Below, piece by piece: positions 17,500 through 26,804 of a stretch of DNA of 64,000 nt. The notes beneath the pieces are model-generated. The model did no database searches and had not been told where the DNA came from. It worked only from the letters and a program-made list of their open reading frames with translations. Each line of letters begins with the position of its first letter. Positions within the stretch are counted from its first letter, which is position 1. The position numbers were made by a program, and so were the translations under genes. The stretch comes from Roseburia hominis (GTDB lineage Bacteria > Bacillota > Clostridia > Lachnospirales > Lachnospiraceae): NCBI RefSeq assembly GCF_021531695.1, contig NZ_JADYUI010000008.1:60380-124379 (forward strand), given 5' to 3'.

Positions 17500-18534
17500 A
17501 TGAGCACAATTGAAGTAAGACATTTGTCAAAAACTTTTGAACAAAAAGGAGTTCATGTAGGTGCCTTAAAGGATATCAACCTTAACATAGAAAAAGGAGA
17601 TATTTTCGGAATCATCGGCATGTCCGGTGCCGGGAAAAGCACTCTGGTACGATGTTTGAATTATCTCGAAAAGCCATCTGATGGTCAGGTCATTGTGACC
17701 GGAAAAGACTTAGGAACTTTAAACGAAAAAGAACTGCGTAAGACCAGAAGTGACATCGCAATGATTTTTCAGCATTTTAACTTATTAATGCAAAAAAATG
17801 TCATTGACAACATTGCTTTTCCACTTACCCTTCGCGGAGTCAGCAAAAAGACTGCATATCAAAAAGCACGGGCACTTTTAAAAACAGTTGGTCTTTCCGA
17901 TAAAGAAAAATCTTATCCGGCAGCTTTATCCGGTGGTCAAAAGCAAAGAGTTGCCATTGCAAGAGCTTTAGCTTCTGACCCTAAGATTTTACTTTGCGAT
18001 GAGGCAACCAGCGCCTTGGATCCACAGACGACCGCTTCCATTTTGGAATTATTACAGCAAATCAATCGCGATTTCGGAATTACGATTGTAATTATCACGC
18101 ATCAGATGGCGGTCATCCGAAAAATCTGTAACCGTGTTGCCATTATTGATCATGGTGAATTAGTAGAAGAAGGTCTGGTTTCTGATATTTTTAATCATCC
18201 GAAATCAAAGGCTGCAAAAGAACTGATTCTGAAAGATGGCTATGAAGGAAGTGTTCCAAATGAAATATCCCAGCAGGAACGAATGCCGGAAGGCAAGAAA
18301 ATCCGCATTGTTTTTTCCGAAAATTCTGCTTTTGAACCGGTCATTGCAAATATGATTTTAAAATTTTTAACTCCGGTCAACATTCTAAAGGCAGATACGA
18401 AAAATGTTGGTGGTGTTGCCAAGGGAGAGATGATTTTAGGACTTCCAACGGATACAAAACTTCAATGGGAAATGGAACAGTACTTAACCGAAAAAGGACT
18501 CAATATTGAGGAGGTGACCGATGATGTGGAGTAG
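17500..18534 (+). CDS. metN: methionine ABC transporter ATP-binding protein
   Basis: 344 residues starting MSTIEVRHLSKTF; AAAGGAG at 17486-17492 decides this ATG over an earlier in-frame one. Walker A GMSGAGKST near 40, signature LSGGQKQRVAIARAL near 142, Walker B ILLCDEATSALD near 164. After residue ~245 comes the ACT-like NIL domain (RIVFSENSAFEPVIANM) that binds methionine and inhibits transport in MetN. First gene of metNIQ; it overlaps metI by 14 bp. Confidence 0.95.
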   Translation: MSTIEVRHLSKTFEQKGVHVGALKDINLNIEKGDIFGIIGMSGAGKSTLVRCLNYLEKPSDGQVIVTGKDLGTLNEKELRKTRSDIAMIFQHFNLLMQKNVIDNIAFPLTLRGVSKKTAYQKARALLKTVGLSDKEKSYPAALSGGQKQRVAIARALASDPKILLCDEATSALDPQTTASILELLQQINRDFGITIVIITHQMAVIRKICNRVAIIDHGELVEEGLVSDIFNHPKSKAAKELILKDGYEGSVPNEISQQERMPEGKKIRIVFSENSAFEPVIANMILKFLTPVNILKADTKNVGGVAKGEMILGLPTDTKLQWEMEQYLTEKGLNIEEVTDDVE

Positions 18535-19186
18535 TGAATTAACCCAAATGATTTTAACCGGAATCGGAGAAACCCTCTATATGACACTGGTATCCACTTT
18601 GCTTGGGTATCTTTTCGGACTTCCGATGGGAATTGTTTTGGCGGTTACCGATGCAGACGGAATTAAACCAAACGCTTTTGTATATAAGATTTTTGATTTT
18701 ATTTCCAACGTAATACGAAGCATACCATTTCTTATTTTACTCATTATTTTAATTCCGTTCACGCGTCTTCTGATCGGGAAAAGCTATGGTTCTACCGCAA
18801 CCATTGTACCACTTGTAGTCGCTGCAGCGCCTTACATTGCACGAATGGTCGAATCTTCGCTAAAAGAAGTAGACCACGGTGTCATTGAAGCAGCCCGCTC
18901 CATGGGAGCCTCTACTTTTGCCATTATTACAAGAGTTCTTCTTGTCGAGGCAAGAACTTCTCTCATTACCGGTGCAACGATTGCGACCACGACGATTTTA
19001 GGTTATTCTGCCATGGCAGGAACCATCGGCGGCGGCGGACTCGGTGATATTGCAATCCGGTATGGTTACTACCGTTATGAAACCAACATTATGCTTGTCA
19101 CCGTAATACTTTTGATTCTTCTGGTTCAGATTTTTCAGACCATTGGAAATAAATTATCCTCACACCTGGATAAAAGAAAACTGTAA
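18521..19186 (+). CDS. metI: methionine ABC transporter permease
   Basis: 221 residues, about five membrane spans, with the EAA loop EAARSMGASTFAIITRVLL that docks on MetN. Two adjacent ATG codons (18521 and 18524) are possible, with GAGGTG just upstream inside metN. It imports D/L-methionine together with MetN and MetQ. Between its stop and metQ lies one copy of the structured ~200-bp repeat, so the operon transcript would carry that fold. Confidence 0.95.
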   Translation: MMWSSELTQMILTGIGETLYMTLVSTLLGYLFGLPMGIVLAVTDADGIKPNAFVYKIFDFISNVIRSIPFLILLIILIPFTRLLIGKSYGSTATIVPLVVAAAPYIARMVESSLKEVDHGVIEAARSMGASTFAIITRVLLVEARTSLITGATIATTTILGYSAMAGTIGGGGLGDIAIRYGYYRYETNIMLVTVILLILLVQIFQTIGNKLSSHLDKRKL

Positions 19187-19208
19187 CTATATCAGATAAC
19201 AAAATGAA

Positions 19209-19407
19209 CCCGAATCATTCACAGCCACCATACAAACAAGCCTCAAACCAGCTACGCAATGCGTATCTGTCGCTGCTTCGCAGCTTTTATCTGAGGCTGT
19301 GTAGTGGGTGAATTCTATTCACCCACCAAGTGAAATCATAAATTCAGCTTACAAGCAAGCTTGACGCACGAATTACAGATTTCACTTTGCTGCTGTGAAT
19401 AATTCGG
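19209..19407 (+). repeat. structured ~200-bp repeat, copy 2 (between metI and metQ)
   Basis: Same orientation as copy 1, with ends CCCGAATCATTCACAGC and GCTGTGAATAATTCGG. The small hairpins GCTGC-TTC-GCAGC and GGGTGAAT-TCT-ATTCACCC are perfect in this copy. It occupies nearly the whole metI-metQ gap, ending about 17 bp before the metQ ribosome site. Confidence 0.85.
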
Positions 19408-19431
19408 AATAAACAAAAAGGAGATTATATT

Positions 19432-20340
19432 ATGAAAAAGAAAAGAATTGTAACAGGATTATTAGCAACTGTATTCACCCTCGGAGCACTGACCGGATGC
19501 GGAAAAACTGCCGATACCGGTTCCGAAACTACCGATAAGGCAGATGTTACTGCAACAACAGAAAGTCTTGATTCCACGGAAAACGCTGCTTCTGCAGGAG
19601 AACTTACCACAATTAAAATTGCAGCTTCTGCCACACCACACGCAGAAATCTTAGAGTATGCAAAGCCAATCCTTGAAAAAGAAGGTTATGAACTTGATAT
19701 TACCGTTTTTAACGATTATGTACAGCCAAATGAAGTAGTAGAAAGCGGAGATTTTGATGCGAACTACTTCCAACATGTTCCTTACCTTAACAGTTTCAAC
19801 GAGGAAAAAGGCACTCACCTTGTAGATGCCGGAGACATTCATTACGAACCATTCGGAATTTATCCGGGAACCAAATCCGACCTTGCCGATATTGCAGACG
19901 GTGATACGATTGCAGTTCCAAATGACACTACAAATGAAGCCCGCGCTTTGCTTCTTTTACAGGACAACGGCATTATTACTTTAAAAGAAGGTGCCGGATT
20001 AGAAGCAACGGTAAATGATATCGTAGATAACCCAAATAACATCCAGATCGAAGAATTAGAAGCCGCTCAGGTTTCCCGTGTCACCGGCGAAGTTGCCTTT
20101 GTTGTCTTAAATGGAAACTATGCCTTAGAAGCAGGATTTTCTGTTGGAAAAGACGCTCTTGCTTATGAAACCTCTGATTCTGAAGCAGCAAAAACCTATG
20201 TAAATATCATTGCTGTAAAAGAAGGAAATGAAAATAATGAAGCAATTAAAGCTTTGGTTGATGTCTTAAAATCCGATGAAATAAAACAGTACATCAATGA
20301 CACTTATGACGGTGCCGTTATTCCATTTGAAAGTAAATAA
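19432..20340 (+). CDS. metQ: methionine-binding lipoprotein
   Basis: A 302-residue NlpA/MetQ family lipoprotein. Signal peptide with lipobox LTGC near residue 22, a Ser/Thr/Glu linker to about residue 55, then the binding domain with ASATPHAEILEYAKP, FQHVPYLNSFNEEKG and the characteristic AVPNDTTNEARAL. It captures methionine at the cell surface for MetI/MetN. AAAAGGAG precedes the ATG at normal spacing. The downstream hairpin ends the operon. Confidence 0.94.
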   Translation: MKKKRIVTGLLATVFTLGALTGCGKTADTGSETTDKADVTATTESLDSTENAASAGELTTIKIAASATPHAEILEYAKPILEKEGYELDITVFNDYVQPNEVVESGDFDANYFQHVPYLNSFNEEKGTHLVDAGDIHYEPFGIYPGTKSDLADIADGDTIAVPNDTTNEARALLLLQDNGIITLKEGAGLEATVNDIVDNPNNIQIEELEAAQVSRVTGEVAFVVLNGNYALEAGFSVGKDALAYETSDSEAAKTYVNIIAVKEGNENNEAIKALVDVLKSDEIKQYINDTYDGAVIPFESK

Positions 20341-20364
20341 TCTGCCTGTTTACAGGTAATGCAA

Positions 20365-20395
20365 AAGAAGGCTGTTCACACGGCCTTCTTTTTTC
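20365..20395 (+). terminator. terminator between metQ and bioY
   Basis: AAGAAGGC and GCCTTCTT with a 10-nt loop, followed by TTTTTT on the plus strand and a shorter T run on the minus strand. It probably serves both convergent genes. Confidence 0.85.
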
Positions 20396-20409
20396 TTATA
20401 ATATTCTTT

Positions 20410-20958
20410 TTAAAGTACATTCGCTATAACAAGTCTTTTATAAATCTGTGGAGCAACAACTGCTGCAAATATTATCTTGATCAAGTCCTCAATAATGAAT
20501 GGAAACACACCTACCGCAAAAGCTGCCACAAAATCCATATGCGCCTGATAGGCAAGCCATGCCGTTCCGATTGCATAGCAAATTATTGTTCCAAGCATCA
20601 TACCAATCATACTTGGAATCAGCTTTCTTTCAAATTTTTCAACAAAAATTCCTGCAACAATTGCCATCGGAATAAATCCAATCAAATAACCACCCGTCGG
20701 TCCAAACAATTTCTGCGGTCCTGCCGTAAATCCGGAAAATACCGGAAGTCCGACAAGTCCAATTAAAAGATAAACACAATAACTGATAAACTCTTTTTTT
20801 GCACCAAGAATATAGAGCCCGAAATAAATCACAAGATTCGTAAGAGAAATCGGAATCGTTCCAATCGGAATGGAAAATGGCGCTAAAATGCAGGTAAATG
20901 CTGTGATAACACCAATTGTTGCAATATTACTAATGGATAATATTTTCGTCTCTGCCAT
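20410..20958 (-). CDS. bioY: biotin transporter substrate-binding subunit BioY
   Basis: 182 residues, about six membrane spans. It carries the BioY hallmarks GLVGLPVFSGFTAGPQKLFG and PTGGYLIGFIPMAIVAG. BioY binds biotin and works alone or with a shared ECF module, which is not encoded nearby. A consensus promoter lies directly upstream. It is convergent with metQ. Confidence 0.93.
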   Translation of the reverse strand: MAETKILSISNIATIGVITAFTCILAPFSIPIGTIPISLTNLVIYFGLYILGAKKEFISYCVYLLIGLVGLPVFSGFTAGPQKLFGPTGGYLIGFIPMAIVAGIFVEKFERKLIPSMIGMMLGTIICYAIGTAWLAYQAHMDFVAAFAVGVFPFIIEDLIKIIFAAVVAPQIYKRLVIANVL

Positions 20959-20988
20959 AATCTTTCCTCTTTTCTCCTATATAAAACA

Positions 20989-21017
20989 AGTATATGAAAA
21001 CCTGGCTGGATTGTCAA
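20989..21017 (-). promoter_or_regulatory. promoter of bioY
   Basis: TTGACA (21012-21017), 17 bp, TATACT (20989-20994). I see no obvious BirA palindrome around it. Confidence 0.75.
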
Positions 21018-21036
21018 CTATTTATTTTATTCAAGT

Positions 21037-21687
21037 TTACATTTGTTTCTTCTCAACAATACGCATACTAAGTACAACAGAAACACCGGTAAACGCCAGT
21101 ACCGCTACTAATGCACCTCCAAATAATACTACCGGATTAATTCGTTCAAGAAATGCCATTCCCTCATTCAACTGATCCATATGGTCGCCCCCCGTCAAAG
21201 CATTCATTAACATAAATACAAGGACAACCAGAATGAGCATTACAAGTCGGCTTTTTTCCATACCAAATTTAAACTGAATCGGAAACATAAAAGAGAGCAT
21301 CACAAGTAGTAAAATCAGGTAAACTACATTGATTGCAAACCATTCTGCTATATTGATTCCTGTATTCGCCATACTCAGATATCCTATCCCGATTAAATTA
21401 GAAAGAATCCATGCACCGCCTCCTATTATCATACCAAACAGGTATTTTGAAAAAACATATTCTTTTCTGGAAAACGGAAGGGTAAATAAAAAAGCATTTC
21501 CATTATTTGCTTCATCATAATAAATACTATTTACAGCAAAAATTCCAAACAACATGGTTGCATAAGCAACTCCGAAACTACTCATGTCCTTATTAAATAA
21601 GAAGACAAATACCAGTAATCCAACTATAACCAAAAATTTTGTCTGACGCTTCAAAAATTTAAAATCCATTAACAGCAAGCCTCTCAT
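21037..21687 (-). CDS. ABC-2 type transporter permease
   Basis: 216 residues, six predicted membrane spans, with the NGNAFLFTLPFSRKEYVFSKY segment typical of ABC-2 permeases of the YtrB/YtrC-like group. It overlaps the ATPase gene by 4 bp (ATGA), so translation is coupled. It probably forms an exporter or a bacitracin/antibiotic-sensing pump with the upstream ATPase; substrate unknown. Confidence 0.85.
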   Translation of the reverse strand: MRGLLLMDFKFLKRQTKFLVIVGLLVFVFLFNKDMSSFGVAYATMLFGIFAVNSIYYDEANNGNAFLFTLPFSRKEYVFSKYLFGMIIGGGAWILSNLIGIGYLSMANTGINIAEWFAINVVYLILLLVMLSFMFPIQFKFGMEKSRLVMLILVVLVFMLMNALTGGDHMDQLNEGMAFLERINPVVLFGGALVAVLAFTGVSVVLSMRIVEKKQM

Positions 21688-22547
21688 ATTGCTTCCCCCT
21701 TTGTCATCATTAAAATAGTATCATCAATCGTTCCTTTTTCTATTACGATTTTTGGATAATTTTCCATAAAAAACTGCCGTTCATCCGTCAGGACACTATA
21801 TCCATAGCTTTCCTTTTTCTTTCGTAAAAAGTGATCCTTTTGCATACTGTCAAACTGCTTTTCCTCTAATCTTAATATTGCATAATTCTCCAGTAATTCA
21901 TCCGTTTCTTCATGAAGTACGATTTTTCCATCATGAATCATATAAATGTCATCACAAATTTTCTCCAAATCCGTAGAAATATGAGAACTGATTAAAATTC
22001 CCGCATCCTCATGCTTTTCCATATAATCCTGTAACATTTCAAGAATGGTATCACGCGCTGTCACATCAAGCCCGGATGTCGGCTCATCCAAAATCAAAAA
22101 TTTTGCCTCATGCGACATTGCAATTGCCAGTTTTAATTTTGCCTTCATACCGGTTGAAAACTCTTTGAATTGCTTATTTAACGGAATCCCAAGCTCCTCA
22201 CACATGCCCAGAAACGCTTTTTTATCAAATTTATGATAAAGTGCTTTCATAATATCCATCATATCTTTTGGGCACAGACATTCACTAAAACTGGAATCTG
22301 ATAATACCACTCCGATATTTTCCTTATCTTCTTTTGTTAATTTTGTATGTGGCTTTCCAAAAAGTTCAATATTTCCGCCATCAATCGTAATCAAATTCAA
22401 AATTGCTCTAAATGTGGTACTTTTTCCTGCACCATTTGCTCCAATAAGTCCGGTAATCCTTCCTTCCTGTAATTCCATTGAACATTTCAGTTCAAAATCT
22501 GCTTTCTTATCTTTATAGCTTTTTCTTACATTCTCTAACCTAATCAT
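21684..22547 (-). CDS. ABC transporter ATP-binding protein
   Basis: 287 residues. Walker A GANGAGKSTTF near 36, a divergent signature FSTGMKAKLKLAIAM near 129, Walker B FLILDEPTSGLD near 150, and switch His in ISSHIS near 185. The last ~70 residues are a C-terminal extension. It overlaps its neighbours by 4 bp on each side, forming a tight gntR-ATPase-permease operon of the YtrABC type. Confidence 0.9.
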   Translation of the reverse strand: MIRLENVRKSYKDKKADFELKCSMELQEGRITGLIGANGAGKSTTFRAILNLITIDGGNIELFGKPHTKLTKEDKENIGVVLSDSSFSECLCPKDMMDIMKALYHKFDKKAFLGMCEELGIPLNKQFKEFSTGMKAKLKLAIAMSHEAKFLILDEPTSGLDVTARDTILEMLQDYMEKHEDAGILISSHISTDLEKICDDIYMIHDGKIVLHEETDELLENYAILRLEEKQFDSMQKDHFLRKKKESYGYSVLTDERQFFMENYPKIVIEKGTIDDTILMMTKGEAI

Positions 22548-22921
22548 CCTCTATCCTCCAATACAAGTGCAAACACTTCCCGAAGCTCCTCATCCCTCAT
22601 GCCACAGCTTCGCCCTTTTCTTACCGCCTCATCCAGTGCTTCTTCTACCTCACGACGTGATTCTTCTAAAAAAAGTGAATTGCTTACCTCTGCGATATAG
22701 CTTCCCTTTCCATGCACGGTAACTACGATTCCTTCTTCTTCCAGGAAATCATATGCCTTTTTGACCGTAAGCGCACTGATTTTCAAATCCTTAGCCAGGC
22801 TCCGCACGGAAGGAAGCATGGTGCCCTTTTCTAACTCCCCATGCATAACCTGTTGCTTAATCTGCTCTACAATCTGCTCGTAAATCGGCTGCATGGAGGA
22901 ATGTTGAATCATGATTTTCAT
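22544..22921 (-). CDS. GntR family regulator, YtrA subfamily
   Basis: 125 residues starting MKIMIQHSSMQPIYEQI. AGGAGG 7 nt upstream of 22921 decides this start over an earlier frame extension. Winged-helix domain at about 8-75 (LPSVRSLAKDLKISALTVKKA) with a short C-terminal dimer tail as in YtrA. YtrA-type repressors control the adjacent ABC exporter. A large dyad overlies its own promoter, so it is very probably autoregulated. Confidence 0.9.
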   Translation of the reverse strand: MKIMIQHSSMQPIYEQIVEQIKQQVMHGELEKGTMLPSVRSLAKDLKISALTVKKAYDFLEEEGIVVTVHGKGSYIAEVSNSLFLEESRREVEEALDEAVRKGRSCGMRDEELREVFALVLEDRG

Positions 22922-22942
22922 TTTCTTTCCTCCTGTTGTTGC

Positions 22943-22991
22943 AAACAGTATATAACAGTATTTAACTGTTGTCAACTGTTATATACTGTTT
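22943..22991 (-). promoter_or_regulatory. GntR operator overlapping the operon promoter
   Basis: A perfect 17-bp inverted repeat (AAACAGTATATAACAGT at 22943-22959 and its complement at 22975-22991). Embedded in it on the minus strand are TTGACA (22970-22975) and TATACT (22947-22952), 17 bp apart. Repressor binding would cover the whole promoter. Confidence 0.8.
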
Positions 22992-23002
22992 GTGGCATAA
23001 AA

Positions 23003-23058
23003 ATTTAACCTGTCATATTGCACAAAACGACAACATACATCTTTGTGCAATATGACAA
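23003..23058. repeat. miniature inverted repeat related to the MITE-like ends
   Basis: TGTCATATTGCACAAA and its complement TTTGTGCAATATGACA lie 15 bp apart. The same sequence with the same AATTTAA flank occurs at about 1593-1617 in the 515-bp element. It could also act as a hairpin after the GntR/hydrolase region. Confidence 0.6.
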
Positions 23059-23095
23059 ACAAAAAAGCGCAGACAAAACATGCCCACGCTTTTTA

Positions 23096-23776
23096 CTAAT
23101 CATAGCAAAAATAATGATTACAAATTTTTTGATCAATATTTCCGGTCAACGGAAATGTAGAAAAGTATACCGTTTGATTTTGCAATAAATTTGTCTGCCC
23201 ATAAAGTACTGCATAAATTGACTGATACTCTTTTTCCGTTGGTCTTGCTGTATCTCTTAGTTTCCATGAGGAAAACTGCACCGGTTGATTCTGGCTTAAC
23301 ACATCATACAGCGTATTCGGATATTCTGCATCCGTCATCCGGTTAAATATCACCTCTACGACCGCTTCCTGTCCCTCTACCGGTTCCCCACATGCTTCTA
23401 CCCATACAATTTTTGCAAGAAGATCAATTTCCTCTTTCGTAAGATATATGTTCCACCGGTTTTCATATAAATTGATTACAGTATTGGACTGTGTCATCGT
23501 CTTTACTTCAGCCTGAATTGCCGGAGCAACTTTATTTTCTCCTGTCTGACAGGAGGGGACATAAGACGATAACGCCATCACCCGTTCTGTTTGTTTTTCT
23601 TCATTTTCTCTTTTTTCTTCGTTTCCTTTCTCTAACCGTTCTTTTCTCAACGCTAAATCTGCTATATTTCGTCCATCCGCTTCTGTCGTAAATGATTTTT
23701 TATTCAGGTTGGATATCGTTTGTGTACCACTGCCAAGAAGCAGCAATAAGGCGATAACCAAGATTCTTTTTCTCAT
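23096..23776 (-). CDS. cell wall hydrolase, SleB/CwlJ domain
   Basis: 226 residues from the ATG with GGAAAGG upstream (an ATG at 23842 is in frame but without a ribosome site). N-terminal hydrophobic segment MRKRILVIALLLLLGSG as signal or anchor, a Glu/Lys/Arg-rich linker at about 30-60, and a Hydrolase_2 domain in the last ~120 residues (LLAKIVWVEACGEPVEGQEA, VIFNRM, and NHYFC near the end). The Glu in WVEACGE is the likely catalytic acid. SleB/CwlJ enzymes degrade cortex during germination, but vegetative paralogues exist, so the exact role is open. Confidence 0.85.
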   Translation of the reverse strand: MRKRILVIALLLLLGSGTQTISNLNKKSFTTEADGRNIADLALRKERLEKGNEEKRENEEKQTERVMALSSYVPSCQTGENKVAPAIQAEVKTMTQSNTVINLYENRWNIYLTKEEIDLLAKIVWVEACGEPVEGQEAVVEVIFNRMTDAEYPNTLYDVLSQNQPVQFSSWKLRDTARPTEKEYQSIYAVLYGQTNLLQNQTVYFSTFPLTGNIDQKICNHYFCYD

Positions 23777-23933
23777 TTTTTTCCTTTCCTGGGAGAACAA
23801 TTCATAGATTTCTATACTTGCACTTACCATAATGCTACCCATTTTTCACCAACTTTATTCATTATTTATTGCAAATCTATTAATTATTCTATGAGAAAAT
23901 TACATTTTTATGACAAATCAATTTCTTTGCTTA

Positions 23934-24782
23934 TCATTCTCTTAGCTTTTGAAGATAGCAAACAGCGGCTACAAGAAGTATTCCGCAAATCCCATAATAA
24001 ATCACCCTGATATCTACAAATGTCAATACCTTACCGACAACCAAAGAACCTGCTGCTCTTGTTAATAGTATTGTAAATCGCGCCGTTGTAAAAGTTCGTC
24101 CCACCGTTTTGGGATTGCATTTTAATTGGATTTCTGTCTTAAAACCCAACGGACAAAAAGTTGCTGTCATTCCGACCAGACACGCTCCAATAAAATACAT
24201 CCATATATTACGCGAAATTCCAATTGCCAGATAACTGAATGCTGCACTAAAAAGACCAATTGATATAATATATGTCGGCTTCATTTTTCTTATTATTCCC
24301 AAGACAAAACCGGATGCGATAAGCATACCGATTCCTTCCACGGTATTTCCAATTCCGTAATAAGCAGCAGACATTCCAAGCGTATTTTCAATCATACTAA
24401 TTTCAAGTGGTGCAGCAAGTCCGATACAAAACATAAATATATTCCAAAAAGCAATCGTTCTAAGCATATTTTTATCTTTTCGTATACTTTGGTAGCCATC
24501 TTCCTTTTTTACTTCTGCCTGATTTTCAAGTTCTGCATCTGTATTCTTAACAATAAAAAGATAACTTACAGCTACTCCCAAAAACAATAAAATATCCATT
24601 GTTATATTAATATCTACCTGGAAATGCATGGTAAGTACCGCTGCTAAAGTCGGTGCTATAAGCATTGAAGCTGAATCCAAAAGATTAATAATTGATGCTG
24701 TTTTTAATAATCGCTTTTTTGAGAATGCATTGACCATAAATGCACTCAGTGTATTTCCTTCAAATTCTATCATAAGATTCAT
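23934..24782 (-). pseudogene. 5'-truncated MFS transporter
   Basis: 282 residues with about eight membrane spans. The sequence begins inside what is normally the fourth span region (TASIINLLDSASMLIAPTLA), so roughly the first 100-120 residues of a ~400-residue transporter are absent. No ribosome site precedes the first ATG. The missing part is not found in other frames before the upstream chemoreceptor's terminator, about 80 bp away. Probably the remnant of a deletion. Confidence 0.7.
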
Positions 24783-24859
24783 GAAAAATGATATTTCTTT
24801 TATTTACATCCCCTGTGTTCTTTCCTGCTTTCAATTCTTTTCCCCTTTTCCCTCACATC

Positions 24860-24893
24860 AAAAGAAGCCTGACACAAACCTGTGCAGGCTCCC
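24860..24893 (-). terminator. terminator of the 24.9-kb chemoreceptor
   Basis: AGCCTG...CAGGCT stem (24866-24871 and 24885-24890) followed by TCTTTT on the minus strand. Confidence 0.75.
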
Positions 24894-24905
24894 TTTCAAA
24901 CTTTT

Positions 24906-26693
24906 TTACAATTTAAAATGCTTTGCATTTTCTACCAACATATCGGTATGTGACATTACTTCTTTTACGATTTCGGAAGAATTCTTTACCGCTCCATCCA
25001 ATTCCATTGCCATTGCAGAAGTTTCCTCCGTGGATGCCGCATTATCTGTTGCCAATTGATTTAGAACCTCAATGCTGTCTGTCACACGTTGTCTTTGTGT
25101 ATTGATATTCTCAATTCTCTGTGTAATTAAATCTATTGATACCACACAGGAATTCAACGCTTCTTTCAGACCATGGAACATTTCTCTTGTACTCTCTAAT
25201 GTGCTTACCTGCAACTGGGCTGCTTCATTCATCTTCTGCATAATTGCCATCGATTTTTCAGAATTTTCCGTCAACTCAGCAATCAAATCATTAATTCCGG
25301 TCGCTGTATTGGACGACTGTGTTGCAAGTGTTCCAATCTCTTCTGCTACTACCGCAAAACCTTTTCCTGCCTCCCCTGCTCTTGCCGCCTCTATGGAAGC
25401 ATTTAAAGACAACAGATTGGTCTGTGATGCTATCTCACCGATTAAAGTAGCAGCCTGACTGATTTTCTGTACGGAATCATTTGTATTCGTTGTCTGAGTA
25501 TACATCGAATCAATATCCGCTTTTGTTTTCGTATTGACATCAATCAGTTCGCGTAATGCTTCCATCGACTTATCAGAATACTCCTGCATCACTTTCGCAT
25601 TCTCATCCAAAGAAACAACCTCTTTGGTTGTATCTTCTATCCCGCCTGCAATTTCTTCCACGCTTGCAGATGCTTCATTTGTAGATTGCGCCTGCGCGGT
25701 TGTATTTTCTGCAAGTTCATTTACGGCAGCAGATACATTCGTAATGGATTCTTCCATTGTTGCGAAATTCTTTGTGAAATTTGCAACCGCTTCTCCCAAA
25801 TCTTTTGACGTTTCCGTAATACCTGCAATCAGACTTACCATATGCCCCTGCGCTTTATTTAATGCATTTGCCGTCTTTCCGATTTCATTTCTTTCTTTTA
25901 ACTCAATCGCCGTCGTCAAATCACCATCTGACATTCGTGTTGCCATATTCTGAATTCCAACTAAAGAAACACAAATTTTGTTTGCGTAAAATCGTGCTAT
26001 GAAAGATACAACAACTACTATAATCACCATAGCAACCGCAACAACTACACATAGGCTTATAAACTTCTGGTTGATTGCATTTCTGGTTTCAACAATTTCT
26101 GCCTGCATATCATCAACATAATTTCCGGTCGAAACTACCCAGCCCCATGGTTTAAATATCTGAGAATATGTAACCTTTGGTGCCACGGTCACACCGTCTG
26201 ATTTTGTAAACTGAAATTCTGTATATCCGCCACCTTCAGCAGTATTTGCAACCTTCATGATTTCCTGAATAATCATGACTCCGTCTTCATCTTTTAACTC
26301 TTTTCGATTATTTCCCTCCTGATCCGGCAAAATCGGATGCATCACAAGATTATAATCTGTATCATCAATCCAGAAATATCCGCTTCCATCATCCCCATAA
26401 CGCATACACCGGATGATTTCCTTTGCTTCTTCTTTTGCTTCTTTCTCCGTCAAATCTCCGGTCTGCACTTTGTCATACTCTGCCTGCAAAATTGCAATCG
26501 TCGACTGCACTTCATAACGAATCTCATCATTATAACCATCATTCATGGCATTTTCATAATCCGTCACTGCAAGATCAGATGTAGTTCGGATACTAATTAT
26601 TGCAATCACACCAATCACAATACTGACAACTAATACCATTGTTACACATAGTGTCATCAAAGACTTTTTCATGCTACTCATTTTCATTGGCAT
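24906..26693 (-). CDS. methyl-accepting chemotaxis protein, single-Cache type
   Basis: About 595 residues. First membrane span at about 11-33, a compact sensor at about 40-190 with [21 protein letters not shown] and [13 protein letters not shown], the hallmarks of sCache_2 domains, second span at about 212-233, HAMP, and a signalling domain with [19 protein letters not shown]. sCache_2 sensors often detect C2-C4 carboxylates, a family-level hint only. The ATG at 26693 is 6 nt past AAGGGG; a GTG two codons earlier is too close. Confidence 0.93.
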   Translation of the reverse strand: MPMKMSSMKKSLMTLCVTMVLVVSIVIGVIAIISIRTTSDLAVTDYENAMNDGYNDEIRYEVQSTIAILQAEYDKVQTGDLTEKEAKEEAKEIIRCMRYGDDGSGYFWIDDTDYNLVMHPILPDQEGNNRKELKDEDGVMIIQEIMKVANTAEGGGYTEFQFTKSDGVTVAPKVTYSQIFKPWGWVVSTGNYVDDMQAEIVETRNAINQKFISLCVVVAVAMVIIVVVVSFIARFYANKICVSLVGIQNMATRMSDGDLTTAIELKERNEIGKTANALNKAQGHMVSLIAGITETSKDLGEAVANFTKNFATMEESITNVSAAVNELAENTTAQAQSTNEASASVEEIAGGIEDTTKEVVSLDENAKVMQEYSDKSMEALRELIDVNTKTKADIDSMYTQTTNTNDSVQKISQAATLIGEIASQTNLLSLNASIEAARAGEAGKGFAVVAEEIGTLATQSSNTATGINDLIAELTENSEKSMAIMQKMNEAAQLQVSTLESTREMFHGLKEALNSCVVSIDLITQRIENINTQRQRVTDSIEVLNQLATDNAASTEETSAMAMELDGAVKNSSEIVKEVMSHTDMLVENAKHFKL

Positions 26694-26738
26694 TTTCACC
26701 CCTTATATCTTCTGCTTTTATACTCTCGCTACTCCCAT

Positions 26739-26767
26739 ATTATAGCACATTATACATATTTGTGCAA
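26739..26767 (-). promoter_or_regulatory. promoter of the 24.9-kb chemoreceptor
   Basis: Extended -10 TGCTATAAT (26739-26747) with TTGCAC 17 bp upstream (26762-26767). Confidence 0.6.
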
Positions 26768-26804
26768 TTTTTCGCCGTTTTTTGTTCGTTTTTGTGCATT
26801 TCGA

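Noticed and set aside
20359..20766. 135-codon plus-strand ORF after metQ
   Set aside because: It runs antisense through the terminator and bioY and is a shadow of bioY.
24906..26693. Sigma-28 flagellar promoters before the chemoreceptor genes
   Set aside because: I looked for TAAA-N15-GCCGATAA-like sequences upstream of the receptors and cheW. Only sigma-A type elements were seen.
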